Shown: one piece after another, positions 49,991 through 60,157 of the stretch
Layout of the letters: the number at the start of each line of letters is the position of its first letter
Position numbering within the stretch: the first letter of the stretch is position 1
NCBI GenBank assembly: GCA_013180625.2
Contig: SNVD02010268.1
Span: 1-64,000, forward strand
Source: Boswellia sacra
Lineage: Eukaryota; Streptophyta; Magnoliopsida; Sapindales; Burseraceae
Direction of reading: 5' to 3'
DNA: 64,000 bases
Translations under genes and position numbers: made by a program
The notes under the pieces: model-generated
What the model was told of the DNA's origin: nothing
Seen by the model: the letters and a program-made list of their open reading frames with translations, nothing else
Database searches by the model: none

Positions 49991-50056
49991 GATGATTGAA
50001 TTAATATGGTATAACAAAGGACTTCAAATTTTCTTTTGAACATGTATCTTTTAATG

Positions 50057-50130
50057 CACAAGTTAAATACACATGTTTAGATAACGACCGTTCGAGGAAA
50101 TTTTTATTACCAAATAATATGGTTGACTTA
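50057..50130 (+). repeat. Left copy of a repeat flanking the TRIM cluster
   Basis: GCACAAGTTAAATACACATG.., AGATAACGACCGTT, TTTTATTACCAAA and GGTTGACTTA recur, diverged, at about 51615-51695 on the other side of the retroelement cluster. Confidence 0.55.
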
Positions 50131-50289
50131 GGGACGGAGCCACTATGTGATTAGTGGGGGCAATTAATTTAAAAATTTTATTGAATTTGTTATACACAGC
50201 GGAAGTGATAACCAATAGAACAACCAAATGCACAACCACAAACTATGCTAGATAATTGAATATAATAGCAACTAAAGAGGCAACCAATC

Positions 50290-50588
50290 AACCAACAATG
50301 CAGAAATAAAAAGAACACCAAGATTTTCCTCTTTTTCCTGGTTTCCTACTTTGACTACGCCCTCTCATTGTCAATACATCTATTTTTGTATTTTTCACAG
50401 TCATTGTCTTCTCAGATACAGTTGACGATGAAGCCATTACTACCTCTCACAAATAAGCTCGATACACAAATCATCAATAACCAAGTTCCAAACAAACTAT
50501 TATATTAAATAACTAGCAATCCAAAATCAATAGCCCAGAACAGTAGTAAGTGCTTCAATGAAATAGCCACTAACTACCCAAAACCTTC
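50290..50588 (-). pseudogene. Possible truncated gag start on the minus strand
   Basis: Downstream of the minus-strand primer binding site (50589-50602), an ATG at 50437 opens a frame of about 48 codons beginning MASSSTVSEK and including GRSQSRKPGKRGK, reminiscent of the start and basic segment of a Copia gag. It stops early, so at most it is a deletion remnant. Weak call based on context and a short peptide. Confidence 0.3.
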
Positions 50589-50713
50589 GGCTCTGATACC
50601 AATTATTACGGATCGCTTTCGTTGTGCATAACAATAATTTTTTAACAAATAGGCCACCATATATGCAGCAAGTATCCAGCCTAAAAGACGCAGCGGAAGC
50701 GGTCCGTAACAAT

Positions 50714-50725
50714 TGGTATCAGAGC
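50714..50725 (+). other. Primer binding site (tRNA-iMet type)
   Basis: TGGTATCAGAGC, two bases after the LTR terminal CA, is the standard plant retroelement binding site complementary to initiator tRNA-Met. Confidence 0.8.
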
Positions 50726-50860
50726 CAACCTAAGACAGCAATGTGTGGACTCGTTTGGTTCAGACAAAGAGTAGGGGTCTTGTCTTTTTGGAGGATTATC
50801 ATTGGTGGTTCAGACAAGGATGGGGCCGCCACCTGCCGGGACCTTGTCTGAGGAGAGGAT

Positions 50861-51061
50861 TGTTGTAGATGTAGAGTCCCTATTTGGATAATCCTCATTG
50901 GGAGTCCCACATTGATTAGTTAAGGGAAGGTCATGGGGCCTATATATGGGAAGAGTTCCTCCACCTAATAGACTAATCTTTTGGGCTGGATACTTGCTCC
51001 ATATATGGTGGCCCATTTGTTGAAAAATTATTATTGTGCGCAGCGGAAGCGATCCGTAACA
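50861..51061 (+). repeat. 3' LTR of the TRIM-like element
   Basis: 201 bp, begins TGTTGTAGATG after a purine tract and ends GATCCGTAACA. It contains GGGAGTCCCACATTGATTAG and CCTATATATGGGAAG, which may be the LTR promoter. Its last part matches the inverted segment at 50603-50690 and the short 5' LTR end before 50711. Confidence 0.7.
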
Positions 51062-53226
51062 GAATTTTACTCTAATTTGAATTTTAACACGGCATATCCT
51101 TTTATCTTTTGAAAATAAAAATAATTTAAATTTCTAATAACTCATTATCCATACGAGCAACTAAACCTTAATAGATTGTCAACTAATATCATAATATTTT
51201 TTCTCCAAAATGCCATCCCATATTAATTATGATTATTTAAGTTCAAATTTTGAGTTACAATAACCTACCCTCTATCAAATTATTTTCTATAAAACATTTC
51301 AAAATATTTATAGTTCATATCAAGTAGTTGTTAAAATACTTTTACAATATCAATTAAACACTATAAATAAATGCAAAACTATTTTGATTATTATTTTATA
51401 TGACATATAAGTTTGTGTTTCTACACTCTTAATTACAATCTTTCGAATATAAAAGAAATAATAATTTGAGTGTTGATATATTAACATATATATTATGAAT
51501 CAATTTTCATGTTTATTATCAATATTTTTTCTAATGACTCAAGTTACCTCCACTAAAGCAAAACGCGGGCTTCGTACTAAGTTGACTTCGTTAAACAATA
51601 AATTTATATTTAACATCACAAGTTAAATACACATATCAAGATAGTCGTGTTTAAGAAAATGTTTTATTACCAAACACTTGAAAGGTTGACTTCCTTAGAC
51701 GATAATCTTTTATTTAATATTTACCATTCTAAATTCTTTTATCATGTCTCATAAGAGGAGATGTTAATTTGTTAAGAGTTAAGAGGATGCGAATTGAAAA
51801 TTGGGGTAGAAGTGGGTAAAAGCAAGGTGGAAAATGAGAAAAAGACATTCCACCAAGAAAGAAACTGGAACAGAAGCTGAAAACGTCAGAATCGCCCTTG
51901 ACTTCGAAGTGACGTAGTAGTAAGTTTCGCGAGTCCCACATGCTGACTAGATTGCATTTGTACTCTGCATGGCTGGCTGCAAGTGATGTGTTGTGCGTGT
52001 GTGCATCTCCGAGTGAGATGTCACTAAAAGCAAAATAATGTGCTTATTTGGCTACATCATCATCATGGTGGTGTGCCAGTGTTGCCAGCGAGGAGCCGAT
52101 GCTCTTTTGGCGTGAAAATCAACGCTTCGAGTTAAGGAAACCAGGGGTTTGCTTAATCATAGCTTCACAGGAACAAAAAGATGCCTTGGTGGTGCTTGGT
52201 GGGTAGTTCCGAAGTGATGGATTTGGACGCTTTTAATTGCATATTTGTCTCGTGCTGTAATTCCCAGTATTCTTGGGAAGTTTCGTTGTGGTTTGCACTG
52301 GTAACATTTCATGCTACAGCACAGCTTTACTGAGGACTACTCTGTATCCTTACAAGACTCACTTCCATATTTAATATGTGTTCTAATAATACATATTAAA
52401 CTCTTAATAAATATATAAATTTTTTTAAAAATTTTATATATTTTCTTAAAAATTAAAAATTCTCTAAAAAAATTTTATAAAAATTATTAAATATATAATT
52501 TTTAAACGTATTTTTATAATTTTTATTATATTTTTAAGACACAGGTTAAGATAATCCTCGCATAAATCACCGTAGAATCCTATAGGATCCCAGATAAATG
52601 GTAAAATATAAGGTTTAATTAATAGTAAATTGAGTAAAGTGCCTTAGTTCTAGAGTCCAAACATTAAATCTGACACTGTAAAGTTAACCTTAACAGATGC
52701 AATTAATTGTCAGACTATAAGGCCATAGGGTGCTTTGTGTCATATTGGCATTGGATAATTTTTTACAATTGGATGAGATATGATTAGATTAGTGTAATAC
52801 TATGTTGTGTTTAACGTACTATTGGATTGGCCGGACAAGATTATACATAACAAGTGAAAAAGAAATAAAATTTACAATTAATTTAACTAAAAATACTATA
52901 ATATTTAGTTTAATATTTAAAATATGTATACAAAATCATTTAATTAAAATAATTTAATTATTTACTAAATAATTTAATAATTTAAGATAAATAGATATAA
53001 TATAATAGTTTATATTATATTATTTTAATAATTTAGATATATTCATTTAATAATATATTCCATTTTTCAGTTACAGTGCTTGGGTTGCCTAATCCAGTGT
53101 TTAGACGTGGCAAAGCATTCCACGCAACATTTTGAAAATTTATTGCAATCCCAGCCTTAATAACCAACAAAGGGATTGAAAAAGTAAGAATAAAATTTTT
53201 AAATATGTATTTATGCTCGATATACA

Positions 53227-53261
<35 letters not shown>

Positions 53262-53573
53262 TGCACTTATGATTCATTAAATATTTTTGCAATCATCATA
53301 AATCCGCATTCACATACTCGTGAGCAAATCAAATATGGGTAATACACAAAACAGCTTCCATTACCTGGAAAAAACAATTTAATTTTTTAAAGTGTATACA
53401 AGATGAAAAATTCACAGCATATACAAGCAGAACGGCAGATGCCAACACAAATTCTATGAACAGACGAAGAAAGGTTACAGAAAAAAAAAATGGCAAATCA
53501 AACGGGAGAAGTAATTCTACACTTAAACACAAACTCTGCCGTACTAAGTATAAACAAAGACAGGTCAGTGAAG
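51062..53573. other. Spacer between the TRIM cluster and the VID27-like gene
   Basis: AT-rich to about 51760. 51900-52330 is less AT-rich and unique-looking but has no supported frame. 52330-53050 is nearly pure AT. A CATA tetranucleotide repeat lies at 53224-53264. The last ~240 bases are probably the 3' UTR of the minus-strand gene ending at 53574. Confidence 0.45.
53224..53264. repeat. (CATA)n microsatellite
   Basis: About ten ACAT/CATA units in a row; likely to be variable in length. Confidence 0.9.
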
Positions 53574-56414
53574 TCATCGCTTGCCAGAAAGGCTGATGGA
53601 GCTAACTTTCATAGGTGTTGCCACCACCAGTGGAGCTTCTGGGGATTCACTGACAGCAAACTTGTCATGCATGAAACGACTTTCCACAATTGACTCATCC
53701 TTCAATACAATCTTATAACAATAACAACTCTTGAGACCTTGCTGATTCCGGTAGCATTCATGAGCACTGTTCTTCACCTGCTGGAAGTCCCATATAACAC
53801 TGAACTTGCCCACTGTTGCGACTAAGTGGCGCTCTTGTTTTCCGCTCTCAGTGACCTGCAAGGCAACATCAAATAAATGAGATACACATAGAGCATATAG
53901 TATATGTTCAATCACAGAGATCATAGACACAGAGAAAACAAGTACAGCACAAGCAGCAGCTAAATTAAGAGTTTAACCAATTACTATATGCAGCTCAAGA
54001 CATTTTACTAGATATTTAGATCGAGTGATAAAATTAATACAAGTAAATTATCAGATAATGCATAAGGGTTATAACAGTTATCTTATAGACTTTAATCACA
54101 ATAAAATAAAGACCATAACTGTCTTTCCTCCAATTCAATTCATAGTACAAGTACAATTAAAAATCTTAAATGGCATGTGTTGCTCAAAATAAAACTTCTC
54201 ATTCAAATATCATACTTGTACAACTATATTTAATGATTGACAAATCAGTGCAATCAACAAAACAATGTATCTAGTGCCCCAACTTCCAGCGCAAAATACA
54301 TTACAAGCTTTTGAAAGGTAATCTAATGTCCTTTTTGGGGTGCAAAGCAATATAACTTAACATGATTCGTTGAGTAAATTGCTACAACCACATTTATTAA
54401 GTGCATAATTGCAATGCTACCTTCAGTACTAAACTTCTAATTTGTCATCAATATACAGTTCTCACAGACAGAGTGTAACATGAACATGATTACAATTACA
54501 ATATGGAAAGAGTCAGGCATCAACCTTATAATAAATGGGAAGGCACAAAAAATAACCATATGTCATTTACAACAAATGCTATCTTAATGCCAGTTCTGTT
54601 AAATTCTTGCATGTTAAACTAAAATTGCAAAGCACTAAAAGAGACGATTAAAAGATATGGACATTCTATCAGAAACTAAAATTTAACGAACATGCCAAAA
54701 TTAAGAAACAATAACAATAAATAAGATGCAACTACTGTTTAAAAACAGACACAAAAGTTGAGTCAAAAGTCAATGAATAAATGATGAAACTTACCCAAGA
54801 GAAATGGCCACCATGAAACTTATTATCATTCCCAGCCAAATGTGAGTCTAGAGGGGTCAACTTCAACAATCTTGGAGCTGCTATCTTGTTTCCCATACGT
54901 CCACTAAAACCAGTCTTTGTCCTCCCATCTTTATCCGTAAACAGAGTACAAATAAGTATCAAATATGTATCTGTGGTACCCAAGATCCACTTCCCATCAT
55001 AAGTAACATCCACATGGGTAATGGGCGAACCAAGCCCTGGAAATGCAGTCTTAGCTTGCCTCATCGATGTCTTCGAATACAACCTTATCTTCCCGTCAAG
55101 TGACCCAACGACAATTGATCCATCACCCGTACTTGCAAAGCACTGAAAATTTGTACCCCTTGAAAACTGGTGCCCCTGAGTCCAATGCAATACTGGTGAA
55201 TCACCCTTCACAAGATTCTGCACAATCCCACTCCGATCTCTCATATCCCACTGACACAATCTATTATCATCCAACCCAAGAAATGTAGACTCGGATGGAT
55301 CCAACTGTGACCCTTTTGTATCATTAGTAATATCTCTCATGGTAATATCAGTCCCATCCTTATCAAACTTCCACTCAGTCACAATCTTCCCTGTCTCAAT
55401 ATCAAGTTGTTTAACAGCCGAGGCATGGGGTTTCCCTTCCTTCAATGGACTCATTAACATCATATTCGTCTCCCCCCTCATCAACAGAGCCTTCTTAGGA
55501 GTTGAATTTGAACCAATTCTCGAACTTCCACTATCAAATCTCACACTAACACCTTTATTGTGAATTCCATGGTTATAATTTCTGTAAACCTGAACACCCA
55601 AATCATTCACCAAGAAACTGTTATCCATTGCACCTAATGTCAAGCACTGCACACCACCATTCGCTAACTCCTCAAACTCCTCCAACAGATCTCGACTTCC
55701 CTTCACAGGAGTCACATATTCTGGGCTTTTCCCTAAACCATCATCTGCATCTTCCCACATAGAATCATCTGCCGCCTCGGGCATAACCCACCCAATAAAC
55801 TCCTTACCGTAAACTTTCATTTTATTCTCTTCAGTAGCTTTAAGCCCATATACATTCTCAAACAAGCGATCTTGAAACTCAGTCACAAACTTTCTGTACT
55901 CTGAATCACTCAAAAACTTCAACGCCCAAACGCCATCGTTAACAAAATCAACTCTTCGTTGATCTCCAAACATTTTCAACTGCATTTCCGTTGAAACTCT
56001 AGCCTTCACTTTTGACCCAACTTTCAAGACCCAAAACCCATCTCCACCGTCAAACTTCCCACTCTCCTCCTCATCATCAGAGGCATCCCCACCGTTAATT
56101 TTGTTAGTTTTCACGAAACTATAAGATGTAAGCTTATCAGAGACAATCCACTTGGCTTTGGGCGTGTTGCCGCCAATATGGAGGTAAAGCTTAACTGGGT
56201 TTTTGAGATTAGAGTTTTGGTTAATTGGGTATTTGAGTTTAAGCGATTTAAGCTTAGCGTCTACTTCGTCGAGAGAATTTAGGGTTTTCGTACCTGTTGG
56301 CGAGGAAGAAGAGCTTGTTTCTTGAGCGTCGTCGTATTGGGATGATTCTCCAGACTCTGATTCTTCGTATTCGGAGTCTGAGATGTAATCTTCGCGGCTT
56401 TGAGAGGTGCCCAT
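53574..56414 (-). CDS. VID27-related protein, CYPRO4-like (2 exons)
   Basis: Exon 1 is 54795-56414 and exon 2 is 53574-53855 on the minus strand, joined in phase 0 (HFSW then [16 protein letters not shown]), 633 aa. The start MGTSQSRED at 56414 is preferred over an upstream in-frame Met at 56510 because Gly2 and the following Ser make a good N-myristoylation site and family members begin here. Order: acidic Ser-rich tail (~10-45), a conserved PH-like N-terminal region ([15 protein letters not shown]), acidic linker, then the VID27 C-terminal domain (from ~330) with WD/propeller-like strands ([42 protein letters not shown]) and the invariant end [13 protein letters not shown]. Yeast Vid27 is linked to vacuolar import and degradation; the plant role is not established. 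Family call is firm, function is not. Confidence 0.93.
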
Positions 56415-58003
56415 GATCGCAAAGTTTTGAAAGATTTGGAAATTGATTGATTGATTTGAGAAATCAATGTACTCTCTTCTCCTTGCAAAGAAATTGTTCT
56501 GCTTTTTCAAAAGTCGTAAGGGGTTTCGAAGAGACCGTTAACAGTTCATTTATAGAACATGCTTATCACCGGCTATTGCCGGTTCTTCCTTTATCCACTT
56601 CAAATTTATTTCTAGTTGTTTTAATAAGATTTATAGGGGGTCGACTTATAACTATAACAGTAAATATTTCTATTTGACCAATGTCAATATTTTCGAAAGA
56701 AAAACCTAAAAATTGAGTATATCAATAATATTTTATATTAATGGGTTATTGTAATTTAAATTTTTTACATTAATTTAAGTAATCAATTTATGGATAATCT
56801 TGATATGTAGTTGAAAAATGTATATTCAATTTCAAAGATAACTTAATACATTTTCAAAATTATATCAATGATTGAAAACTTAAAGAATTAATTTATTAAA
56901 TTAAAATTATTGAACAGAGTGTTAGACTATTCTTAATTCAACTACTGTAAAGTTGATTAATTGACATAAAAAATCTACAATACTAAGAGTCACAAATTAG
57001 CGTCTAAGAATTTAAATAAAAAATTTAGGATACAATAATCTAACCTTATTCTATATTAATGTTACGTATCTAATGCTTTCTTACTCATATTATTGAATTA
57101 ATTAAGATAATTTATTAAAAATTGAGTCACGATTTTGTAAAATAAATGTATCTAAAATATATTTAGCCTCATATATATATATATATATATATAACCCTTT
57201 CTTTTATTGTTAATCAGTACTTTTTGTTTTCCTTAAGGCTTTGGCCACCGGCTATCACCAGTTAGCGTAGATCTAACGTCCACCGTTTGCTTCGTACTTA
57301 AGAAAATGAGTTCCCGTAGTATACTCCGTATACATTTCGTGTTTGGATCCGCGTTTAAAAAGGCTCCATCTCAGAATTCCGTTAAACACGGTTAAGTCTT
57401 GATTGTGCTCTCGTTAAGGTAATAAAATAACAGTATTGTTTTTTTTTTTCCGGAATAGTATTATTTAATATATAAGATATAAGCATATAAAATTAGAAGA
57501 TCCTCCAGCTGTGTGCTAAATAGTTCTAGCCAGGATATTAATTTGTCCCTCTTTTTTACAAATATTTGCATTTCCCTAAAGCTCTTTATCTGAACAAATT
57601 ATTATCAGACAAACATTTATCCAAATCTCTCGAGTATTCTAATTTTGGCTGATAGTACTCTGAAACATTTTGTAGGACACAGGAAGAAGCCAGCAACAAT
57701 TAATCACTAACATTTCATCAATTTATGTCTACATTCATCCAGGGAATAGACATTCAGAATAATATAAATTGTTTCCAACTTTCTGCTATGCCTAATGATA
57801 TCCTAGGTGCTACAGCAGACAACTAATATGAGTTTTCTAATCTTGATAACCTTACAAGAATGCTACACCAGAGTTCCGACTTCCGACTTCAATTCATCGA
57901 ATGATGAAAAAAAAAAAAAAAAAAAGGAGAAATAGAGAAAAGGGTATGGGAAAAATATGTAAAGAGAAACATTAGAAAGAAGAGGGTGACCCTTTTGTTT
58001 TCC
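56415..58003. other. Spacer between two minus-strand genes
   Basis: The 5' leader and promoter of the VID27-like gene come first. An (AT)n microsatellite is at 57171-57193 and an A run at about 57905-57925. The 57940-58003 part is probably the 3' UTR of the next gene. No extra gene is seen. Confidence 0.5.
57171..57193. repeat. (AT)n microsatellite
   Basis: Eleven AT units in an AT-rich spacer. Confidence 0.9.
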
Positions 58004-60055
58004 TCACAAGGCATCACGAGCGGCAATCCGGCATGTAATAGCATCTGCGAGTGAGGATATCCCTAGTTCCAGGCCAGATATTTTGTAGTGCTGAGAAAAA
58101 TCAAACATTGATTGTCAAAAGCTGAAAGCAAAATAGAGAAAAAGGACAGTATCAATTGAAGAGTGCAATAAATCATAGCACTGAAAAGACCTTTTGTATC
58201 TGGGCTGTATCTGCTCTCCCTTCCAGCTCTTCCAACCCAATTTCCTTTCCATTAATGAGTTTCTCGACAGCTTTCATCTGTATGGACGCAAAAACGTCTT
58301 TTATAACATAATGGCTGATGTCTTAAAATATGCTAATTCACCATATCATTCATGATGCAACCTCACCTCATCAGGGGAAGCATTGAAACGGGCAGCAAGG
58401 ATATAGGTTGATTTGTCAGAGATGCCACATCTTTTCAAGGATTCCGTAATCTAGTCAGAATTGAAGCTAGAGGTAGTTAAAAACAACCAACGATTGAGGA
58501 ATAATAAGCACTCATGCTACAATGAAAAGAATATTACATGCTTAGATCCCGAGTAATTGTAAACAAGCTCAGAATGAAGAGTCCTTGTTGTCAAGGATTC
58601 TCGTGACTTGGCTACAAGTGTCTTATATGCAGCGGCTTGAAGAGGGAAAACATCTGGGATCTGTCTCAGTTGAAATAACATCAGTGAAACTCCAACAAAG
58701 AACATGAGAAAGTTGATTGGGGACGAAAAAAAGGGTTGATTTCATATAAGGAAATCATACAAGTAACGCGTTGAGAAATGCAACTTCTGGTTCCAATGTC
58801 CCAGCTTGCATAAAATCTAAGAGTTCCCTGCATCACAATAAGCATATCTGGAATTTCATTCCATCATACGTTCAACTGGAACTTTTTCTTATGTTCAATG
58901 TTCATGCATACACAAAAACTTGTCACAATAACATCTCTTTACTAACTGTAAAAGAGTTTCACAATCTTCATACTCTCAATCCTTTATGGATCAGAGGTAA
59001 GAAAATTCACACCAAATGCTTCATTAAGGTTGGCCCATAAACCAAAAAATCACAACTTTAAGCTTTAAAAATAAATAAATAAATAAATAAAAGAACCACC
59101 TGAATTCACCAAAAATATGACATGCCTTATTTTTCCTCTATACCTCAATTAAATTTCAATAAATGAGACAACTAAAACTAACCTAAACCAACAAGAAGCA
59201 TAGTAGCTCAACACAGATCATATGAAAACCGAATTACAAACCTATCGACCATAAGAGCTGAAGCACAAAACATAAACATACCCTTATCTCATGCTCAGAC
59301 ACTGTCAAGATACAAATTTGTCTATGCTAGAAGCTTAACATGTATGACCCATTGCAGAAATAAACATAAAAGGCTGAATTACGTTAGTGGGTACAATTAA
59401 TTCTTGAGAAAAATTAAATGAGTACATGTTAAAAATCGTTCCTTTTCGGCCCAAAACATGAGTTAGAGAGTCAAGATTACTTGGAGTTAGTGACATCAGT
59501 GAAGAGGGCAAGGGTGAGAGTGTTTCCGTTAGTGATGTCGAACACCTTCATGGCTGCCTGCAACTTTGGGTTGACAATGGCTCTGCTCTGCGAGAGAAAA
59601 ATGACAACTTTCAAGTTTGAACTCCAAATTTAGGGTTTTAAAAGAGTAGGCTTAATAAGTCCCACCTTTTCGGAACCCCCTTTGATTTGGGTAGCCTAGT
59701 CAAGTTCCCTTGACTTTGGCATTGAAACGCACCGTTTAAAGTGATTTAGGAAAATTTTTTTCACAACAAACTAGTGTTAAGGCTATTTTTATTTTTCTAC
59801 AAACATATAATATGTTAGGATTTTTTTTTTTTTATAAAAATTTGTTTTTCCACAACAAACTAGAGTATAAAGCATGAAAACATTGGGGTTCCCCATCCAA
59901 ACATAGCGTGGATAACTATAAAGTTGTTGAATTAATGACTAATGAAATAATAGAAGGGTGACCTGTTCAAGCTTGTCTCCATGGATTCTCAAATGCAATT
60001 CCATCTTCAAGCTTGGCCTCTGACGTGTCAATGCCAAAGTCCTCAACCAGGCCAT
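58004..60055 (-). CDS. TPRKB: KEOPS/EKC complex subunit Cgi121 (TPRKB-like), 7 exons
   Basis: Minus-strand exons: 59963-60055, 59481-59587, 58761-58827, 58538-58660, 58367-58450, 58191-58277, 58004-58090; all phases fit, giving 215 aa. The Cgi121/TPRKB subunit binds Bud32/PRPK and tRNA in KEOPS, which makes the t6A base next to the anticodon of ANN-decoding tRNAs. Key segments: MKVFDITNGNTL, LALFTDVTNSKELL, LIPDVFPLQAAAYKTLVAKS, TRTLHSELVYNYSGSKHITE, LKRCGISDKSTYILAARFN, and the C-terminus HYKISGLELG..CRIAARDAL. The usual start in the family is MKVF, here at 59551 (172 aa). The first exon and 12 further codons add an in-frame 43-residue extension, MAWLRTLALTRQRPSLK.., basic and low in acidic residues. 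This could be a second isoform or a non-coding leader. Family call is firm; the extension is uncertain. Confidence 0.9.
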
Positions 60056-60157
60056 TCCCTTCTCTCTCTGCGACAAAAAAAAAAAACACAAAAAAAAAAA
60101 AAACTAATTGCCAATTTCCTTCCTCCTGAAGGGGTTCCATTTCCCCTTTAATTAACA
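60056..60157. promoter_or_regulatory. Short divergent intergenic region, possible bidirectional promoter
   Basis: Only about 100 bases separate the first possible ATG of the minus-strand KEOPS gene and the ATG of the plus-strand malectin-LRR gene. It holds two A runs (T runs on the minus strand) and CTCTCTCTGCGAC, which on the minus strand reads as a possible splice acceptor GTCGCAG. There is no TATA box. If the KEOPS start is at 59551, the region between the coding parts is about 600 bases. Confidence 0.5.

Larger units (their letters stand above)
47828..50050. other. AT-rich spacer with short tandem repeats
   Basis: No gene is supported. A 99-codon frame (48275-48574) contains an A-run-derived Lys stretch and has no domain; I treat it as chance. 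Two tandem duplications are listed separately. 48660-48960 has a few less AT-rich words but nothing recognisable. Confidence 0.45.
50192..51061. mobile_element. Rearranged TRIM / LTR-retroelement cluster
   Basis: A small plus-strand element is readable: the end of a 5' LTR (CAGCGGAAGCGGTCCGTAACA, ending 50711), a primer binding site TGGTATCAGAGC (50714-50725, initiator Met-tRNA type), about 150 bp of non-coding interior, a purine-rich GAGGAGAGGAT tract and a 3' LTR of 201 bp (50861-51061, TG..CA). This fits a TRIM. Instead of a full 5' LTR, 50589-50690 is an inverted copy of the LTR end with its own binding site on the minus strand (GCTCTGATACCAATT). A further LTR-end-like word ACAGCGGAAGTGATAACC lies at about 50197. 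So at least two related elements were joined head to head. Confidence 0.7.

Noticed and set aside
55067..55563. Plus-strand frames of 73-74 codons within the VID27-like gene
   Set aside because: Antisense shadows of a well-conserved coding exon.
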